Source of the DNA: Atopobium deltae
Lineage (GTDB): Bacteria > Actinomycetota > Coriobacteriia > Coriobacteriales > Atopobiaceae
DNA length: 54,625 nt
Reading direction: 5' to 3'
NCBI RefSeq assembly: GCF_001552785.1
Contig: NZ_KQ959516.1
Location: forward strand, 1-54,625
Positions 51,727 to 54,625 of this stretch are shown one piece after another (within the stretch, counting starts at the first letter, position 1; every line of letters begins with the position of its first letter). The notes beneath the pieces are model-generated. The model worked only from the letters and a program-made list of their open reading frames with translations, was not told where the DNA came from and did not search any database. The position numbers were made by a program, and so were the translations under genes.

Positions 51727-52111
51727 AAACCAAGTAGATAAAGCGGGCATGCCCTATGTTGAGCATCCCAAACGAGTAAGCGCGGCGTGCAAAACCGATA
51801 CACAAAAAGTAGCGGCGCTTCTGCACGATGTTTTGGAAGACACTTCTACCACTGCACAGGATTTATTGGCACAAGGTGTTGATGCGCATGTTGTTGAGAT
51901 TGTGCAACTCCTTACTCGTCCTCAAGGCGTTTCATATATGAACTACATCAAAGCCTTAGCAAAAGATCCTGACGCACGTGCCATAAAAATGGCTGATCTG
52001 ACTGATAACATGAATTTGGAGCGTCTTGAAAACGTGACAAAGGAAGACCTGCAACGCACGAAAAAATATCAAAAGGCATATCGGTATTTAGAGTCTCTGG
52101 ATGAAGGATAG
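51677..52111 (+). CDS. HD-domain protein like a small alarmone hydrolase (MESH1/RelA-HD type)
   Basis: 144 residues from an ATG preceded by GAGGAAGAGG. The order of metal ligands matches (p)ppGpp hydrolases: SIAIEAHKNQVDKAGMPYVE with H-P, then VAALLHDVLEDTSTTAQDLL (HDxxED), then AIKMADLTDNMNLER (KxxDxxxN). There is no synthetase, TGS or ACT domain, so it is a lone HD module the size of small alarmone hydrolases. Those enzymes remove ppGpp and, in toxSAS pairs, neutralise alarmone-making toxins. No synthetase-type toxin lies next to it. A general HD phosphohydrolase is the alternative. Confidence 0.8.
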   Translation: MLSQIELSLSIAIEAHKNQVDKAGMPYVEHPKRVSAACKTDTQKVAALLHDVLEDTSTTAQDLLAQGVDAHVVEIVQLLTRPQGVSYMNYIKALAKDPDARAIKMADLTDNMNLERLENVTKEDLQRTKKYQKAYRYLESLDEG

Positions 52112-52117
52112 ATCTGT

Positions 52118-52138
52118 ATAGATGACTTTCGCACTATC
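52118..52138 (+). repeat. 21-bp repeat, copy 2
   Basis: Identical to 51460-51480 and again followed after two bases by CCGCA. It begins 6 bases after the HD gene's stop and ends 6 bases before the start of the YjcQ-like gene. Confidence 0.85.
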
Positions 52139-52144
52139 TACCGC

Positions 52145-52435
52145 ATGCTTAAAACCTTACAAAAAGCAACGGATTACGACGAAGGAGCAGACCCTGACTC
52201 GCTAAGCGCACAAGCGCTCGGCATCTCTTCCAATCGTCTTAAGGCTTTATGGCACATGCTTTCTCAAGAAGGCTATGTAGAGTGCGTCGATGTTGGAAGC
52301 TTCCAAAATGGAGGGCTGACATGGTCCAAAAGAAGAACCATCACCATTAAAGGGCTTGAGTACTTATGCGAAAACTCCTTAATGAAAAAAGCCGCTCTTG
52401 CAGAAAAAGGAATCGTGGCGGAGCTTTATTGCTAA
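52145..52435 (+). CDS. YjcQ-like winged-helix protein
   Basis: 96 residues: MLKTLQKATDYDEGADPDSL, SAQALGISSNRLKALWHMLS, QEGYVECVDV and ITIKGLEYLCENSLMKKAA. The pattern (helix-turn-helix, LWHMLSQEGYVECV, then ITIKGLEYL with a long C-terminal helix) is that of the YjcQ family found in prophages. Function unknown; a DNA- or protein-binding winged helix is likely. It starts just after the second 21-bp repeat and is followed by a strong terminator, so it closes the cassette. Confidence 0.75.
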   Translation: MLKTLQKATDYDEGADPDSLSAQALGISSNRLKALWHMLSQEGYVECVDVGSFQNGGLTWSKRRTITIKGLEYLCENSLMKKAALAEKGIVAELYC

Positions 52436-52468
52436 AATAGCCTAAACCATACTGCATATAACCAAGCT

Positions 52469-52497
52469 ATGCCCTCCTGCGTGGAGGGCATTTTTTT
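52469..52497 (+). terminator. Rho-independent terminator before the structural genes
   Basis: ATGCCCTCC-TGCGT-GGAGGGCAT with seven Ts. It separates the accessory cassette from the scaffold-capsid operon. Confidence 0.92.
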
Positions 52498-52563
52498 AGC
52501 GTTACCGCACGTATAGCCTTGTATGCGACAAGAGATTTAACTCTTAGCAACAAGGAGGATTAG

Positions 52564-53091
52564 ATGGCAAACGCTTCTGGCGAGGAAGTACTTTCCCAAG
52601 ACACCAAAGCTGCCGAGGAAACCATTTCCCAAGACCCAAAAACTGACGAGAAGCTCCACGACGAGGAAACACATTCCCAAGATGCCGAGGACAAAGACGT
52701 CAAAAACATGATTAACCGTCACAAGTATGAGCGAGACATCGCAAATCGCGACAAGACGATCCAAGAACTCAAAGCCAAGCTCGAAGAAAGCACAAGCTCG
52801 CAAACCGAGTTTGAAGAGCTCCAAGAAGAGTTCAAAGCACTGCAGACAAGCCTTGAGACCGAAAAAGCCAACGCAAAGCTTACAAGTGCTGGGTGCGTAG
52901 ACATGGAGCTTGGACGCCTTGCGCTGGACGCTTATGACGGAGATATCGACAAGCTCAAAGCAGCAAAGCCATACCTTTTTGAAAAAGCAAAAACCACATC
53001 CACGGGAGGCACGTCGGCTGGAGCTATCTCGAACAAAGAAGCACTTGAAGAGATTGCTCGCAAGGCTGCAGGGCTTCCCCCTAAAAAGTAA
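52564..53091 (+). CDS. Phage scaffolding protein (Gp20-like)
   Basis: 175 residues: an acidic, repeat-like start (SQDTKAAEETISQDPKTDEK), a long heptad coiled coil (RDKTIQELKAKLEESTSSQT, FEELQEEFKALQTSLETEKA) and a C-terminal helical segment ending KAAGLPPKK. Composition, coiled coil and position directly before the major capsid gene identify a scaffold that guides procapsid assembly and is then released. AAGGAGG precedes the ATG. Confidence 0.9.
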   Translation: MANASGEEVLSQDTKAAEETISQDPKTDEKLHDEETHSQDAEDKDVKNMINRHKYERDIANRDKTIQELKAKLEESTSSQTEFEELQEEFKALQTSLETEKANAKLTSAGCVDMELGRLALDAYDGDIDKLKAAKPYLFEKAKTTSTGGTSAGAISNKEALEEIARKAAGLPPKK

Positions 53092-53104
53092 GGAGTAACA
53101 CGCT

Positions 53105-53917
53105 ATGGCTAACACCATCAACAAGTACCCCGAGGTATTTGCAAAGACCTTGGACGAGGTCTTAACCACCTCGTCATTCGCAGCTCGCTACTCTGATGCA
53201 GCGGCAGAGTTTGTGAACGCAAAAACCGTAAACGTCCCCGACATCTCGTTTTCCTCTGATGCTGTCAATGACTACGACGGCTTCAAGACCACAAACGACG
53301 TGACGCTAAGCTACACCTCCTACACCTTGGACCACGACAAGCAGGCATCGTTTAACATTGACGCGGTACAGGACATCGACACTGCTTCTGTGCTTTCTAC
53401 ACAGGCTGCCTCAGAGTATCAGCGCACCGTGTTTATCCCTGCGGTGGATAAGGACTTCTTCAAAGTGGCAGCTGCTAAGGCTAAAACTACCGCTACCGAA
53501 GCTTTGACCAAAGAAAACATCAAGCAGCAGATCCGCAAGGCTCGCTCGCAGTTTACCGAGGCAGGACTTGTCGGTGGAGATCTCTACATGAGCTCCACAG
53601 CGCTTGCGTGCCTTGAGGACGCTGTAGAGCGCCAGTTCTCCAACGACACCAACATCACCGACACCGTAGGCTCCTATGACGGCTTTACCGTCTTCGAGGT
53701 ACCGCAGGCACTTCTCGGTGAAAACGTCGACTTTATCGTCGTGAGCGGCGGTAACAAGACGCTTCGCTACATTGTGAAGCGTGCTGTGGCTTATTTGTTC
53801 GCACCTGGCACGCACCCCAATGGTGACTGCTGGCTTTCGCAGTTCCGCTGGGTGTACGGCACCATCGTGAAGAAGAACAAGCAAGCTGGCATCTACGTCA
53901 ACAAGCACAACGGCTAA
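53105..53917 (+). CDS. Major capsid protein
   Basis: 270 residues starting MANTINKYPEVFAKTLDEVL, with VNVPDISFSSDAVNDYDGFK, VTLSYTSYTLDHDKQASFNI, LVGGDLYMSSTALACLEDAV and AVAYLFAPGTHPNGDCWLSQ. This is the P22/N4-gp56-like coat pattern common in Gram-positive siphophages. AAGGAG lies before the ATG, 13 bases after the scaffold stop. It appears intact, so at least the head gene of this prophage is preserved. Confidence 0.9.
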   Translation: MANTINKYPEVFAKTLDEVLTTSSFAARYSDAAAEFVNAKTVNVPDISFSSDAVNDYDGFKTTNDVTLSYTSYTLDHDKQASFNIDAVQDIDTASVLSTQAASEYQRTVFIPAVDKDFFKVAAAKAKTTATEALTKENIKQQIRKARSQFTEAGLVGGDLYMSSTALACLEDAVERQFSNDTNITDTVGSYDGFTVFEVPQALLGENVDFIVVSGGNKTLRYIVKRAVAYLFAPGTHPNGDCWLSQFRWVYGTIVKKNKQAGIYVNKHNG

Positions 53918-53935
53918 ATCAAAGGGCGCAACACG

Positions 53936-54268
53936 ATGGCTCCTAAGCTGACATACGACGTCTACAAACAGACACACAGCCGTCTTGGTGAGGAAGACTT
54001 CAACGTCTTCCTCCCTGCCGCCTATGCTCGTCTTGTTGCTATTACAGGACAAGATATCGAGCCTTGCTGGCACGACAAGTGGCTAGCCGCTCTGGGCGCT
54101 TTGTGTGAGCACATCGCAGGAGTAGATGGCGCTCACACAGGCATTAAGTCTCAAAGCGTCGGCGCTACTTCTGTGACCTACACCGACGCAGAAGCCTCAA
54201 AAAGCGACATTGATGTAGTCGAGCCTTGGCCTTATGGCACAGGGCTTTTGTACTGCGGATTGGCTTAG
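53936..54268 (+). CDS. Phage head-tail connector-type protein
   Basis: 110 residues: DVYKQTHSRLGEEDFNVFLP, AAYARLVAITGQDIEPCWHD and SDIDVVEPWPYGTGLLYCGL. The helical part, with a D-F-x-x-L-P-x-A-x-x-x-L pattern, and the place after the major capsid gene fit gp6/gp15-like connector proteins. It would plug the portal end of the head. The ATG has AAAGGG upstream, 18 bases after the capsid stop. Confidence 0.75.
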   Translation: MAPKLTYDVYKQTHSRLGEEDFNVFLPAAYARLVAITGQDIEPCWHDKWLAALGALCEHIAGVDGAHTGIKSQSVGATSVTYTDAEASKSDIDVVEPWPYGTGLLYCGLA

Positions 54269-54271
54269 ATT

Positions 54272-54496
54272 ATGTGGGAGCTGGCACATGACACACTCAC
54301 TCTTTGGCACGCTACGGGCACGGCTAAAAAGGCTTTGTGGTCACGCAGAACCATTAACAACGCGCGCATCGAACTTACAAGCGCTGCCAATACTTCAGAG
54401 CGAATATCAAGCGCCTCTGCTCGTCTTTTCAAGGTCTTTATCTTTAGGGAGCTTGTTATTCGCCCAGGGGACTTTATCGCACAGGGCAAGCACTAA
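54272..54496 (+). CDS. Phage head-completion/minor capsid-type protein, probably 3' truncated
   Basis: 74 residues: MWELAHDTLTLWHATGTAKK, ALWSRRTINNARIELTSAAN and LFKVFIFRELVIRPGDFIAQ. The pattern (D-x-L-T-x-W-H, then W-x-R, then I-x-P-G-D-x-I) is that of the minor capsid proteins that follow connectors in actinobacterial and Firmicutes phages. Those usually run some 30-40 residues longer. Here the frame stops where foreign lysin-like sequence begins (about 54493), consistent with truncation by a deletion. The start has no strong site and lies 4 bases after the connector stop. Confidence 0.6.
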   Translation: MWELAHDTLTLWHATGTAKKALWSRRTINNARIELTSAANTSERISSASARLFKVFIFRELVIRPGDFIAQGKH

Positions 54497-54624
54497 AGGC
54501 GCAAATTACACAAGGCAGCACCACGGCGCAAGGCTGGATTAAAAACGAAACAGGCTGGTGGTACAAACACCAAGACGGAAGCTATCCTGCCGATAAGTGG
54601 GAAAAGATTAACGGCAAGTGGTAC
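54493..54624 (+). CDS. Start of cell-wall-binding repeats of a lysin-type protein (partial)
   Basis: In the frame beginning at 54493 the sequence reads TQGSTTAQGWIKNETGWWYK, then HQDGSYPADKWEKINGKWY, running off the window. GWIKxxTGWWYKHxDGSYP...W..INGKWY is the choline/cell-wall-binding repeat of endolysins and surface proteins. No start codon or enzyme domain precedes it, and the preceding bases belong to the connector region. The 5' part of this gene has been removed, probably in a deletion that also took the tail genes. Confidence 0.7.
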
Positions 54625-54625
54625 T

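Noticed and set aside
51460-52138. CRISPR array suggested by identical short repeats
   Set aside because: Only two copies 658 bases apart, with genes between and no cas genes.

Overview
The window looks like a chromosome segment of a moderate-GC actinobacterium of the class Coriobacteriia, most likely the Atopobiaceae (Atopobium/Lancefieldella/Olsenella-like). This is an inference from gene content and base composition; the genus is not fixed by anything I can see. The core genes (about 10.7-49.4 kb) sit near 50% GC, use Gly/Ala-rich proteins and carry a recurring CGAGAAG/CTTCTCG word. Both flanks are foreign: an AT-rich defence island with mobile-element remnants on the left (1-10.6 kb) and a decayed prophage on the right (from about 50.36 kb to the end).

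Left island. Six tightly packed minus-strand genes form one apparent defence operon. In transcription order they are: a protein of unknown function ending in an NBR1-like Ig fold, a small helix-turn-helix protein, a type III methyltransferase (Mod), its restriction helicase-nuclease (Res), and a HamA/HamB pair (Hachiman/AbpAB-type anti-phage system). HamA appears to have lost the ExK half of its nuclease site. Three phased AAGTCCA boxes precede the operon and are a candidate operator. Next to it lies a scrap of an integrative element: a tiny basic protein, a leader peptide with an attenuator but no resistance gene after it, a frameshifted sigma-factor-like gene and two small element genes. The last of these is cut off at the chromosome junction (about 10.59 kb).

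Core chromosome. In order: a decayed TetR regulator, type III glutamine synthetase, a MATE exporter, an overlooked 53-residue gene, a membrane protein, a thiXYZ-type pyrimidine/thiamine transporter behind a TPP riboswitch, an Asp23/DUF2273/AmaP envelope-stress cluster, yebC, an acidic unknown, lgt, a NifU-domain protein, a U32 peptidase/rRNA hydroxylase-like protein, tyrS, a class A penicillin-binding protein, argR, a gtrA pseudogene, a C39-like peptidase, a phosphohexomutase, an RlmKL-type rRNA methyltransferase whose RlmL half looks inactive, an S10 carboxypeptidase, kup, an ACT-domain protein, a cyclophilin lipoprotein, a tannase-like esterase, a secreted Ig-repeat protein and a DUF2974 hydrolase.

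Right end. A broken Pr6Pr-type membrane protein gene and a minus-strand gene fragment lead into prophage DNA. The prophage begins inside a minor capsid gene fused to a JAMM-type peptidase domain. A small cassette follows (82-aa unknown, 72-aa unknown, an alarmone-hydrolase-like HD protein, a YjcQ-like protein) in which a 21-bp repeat follows two of the genes. Then come scaffold, major capsid and connector genes. The last 130 bases jump straight to cell-wall-binding repeats of a lysin type, so the tail genes seem deleted. No tRNA, rRNA or CRISPR array was recognised.
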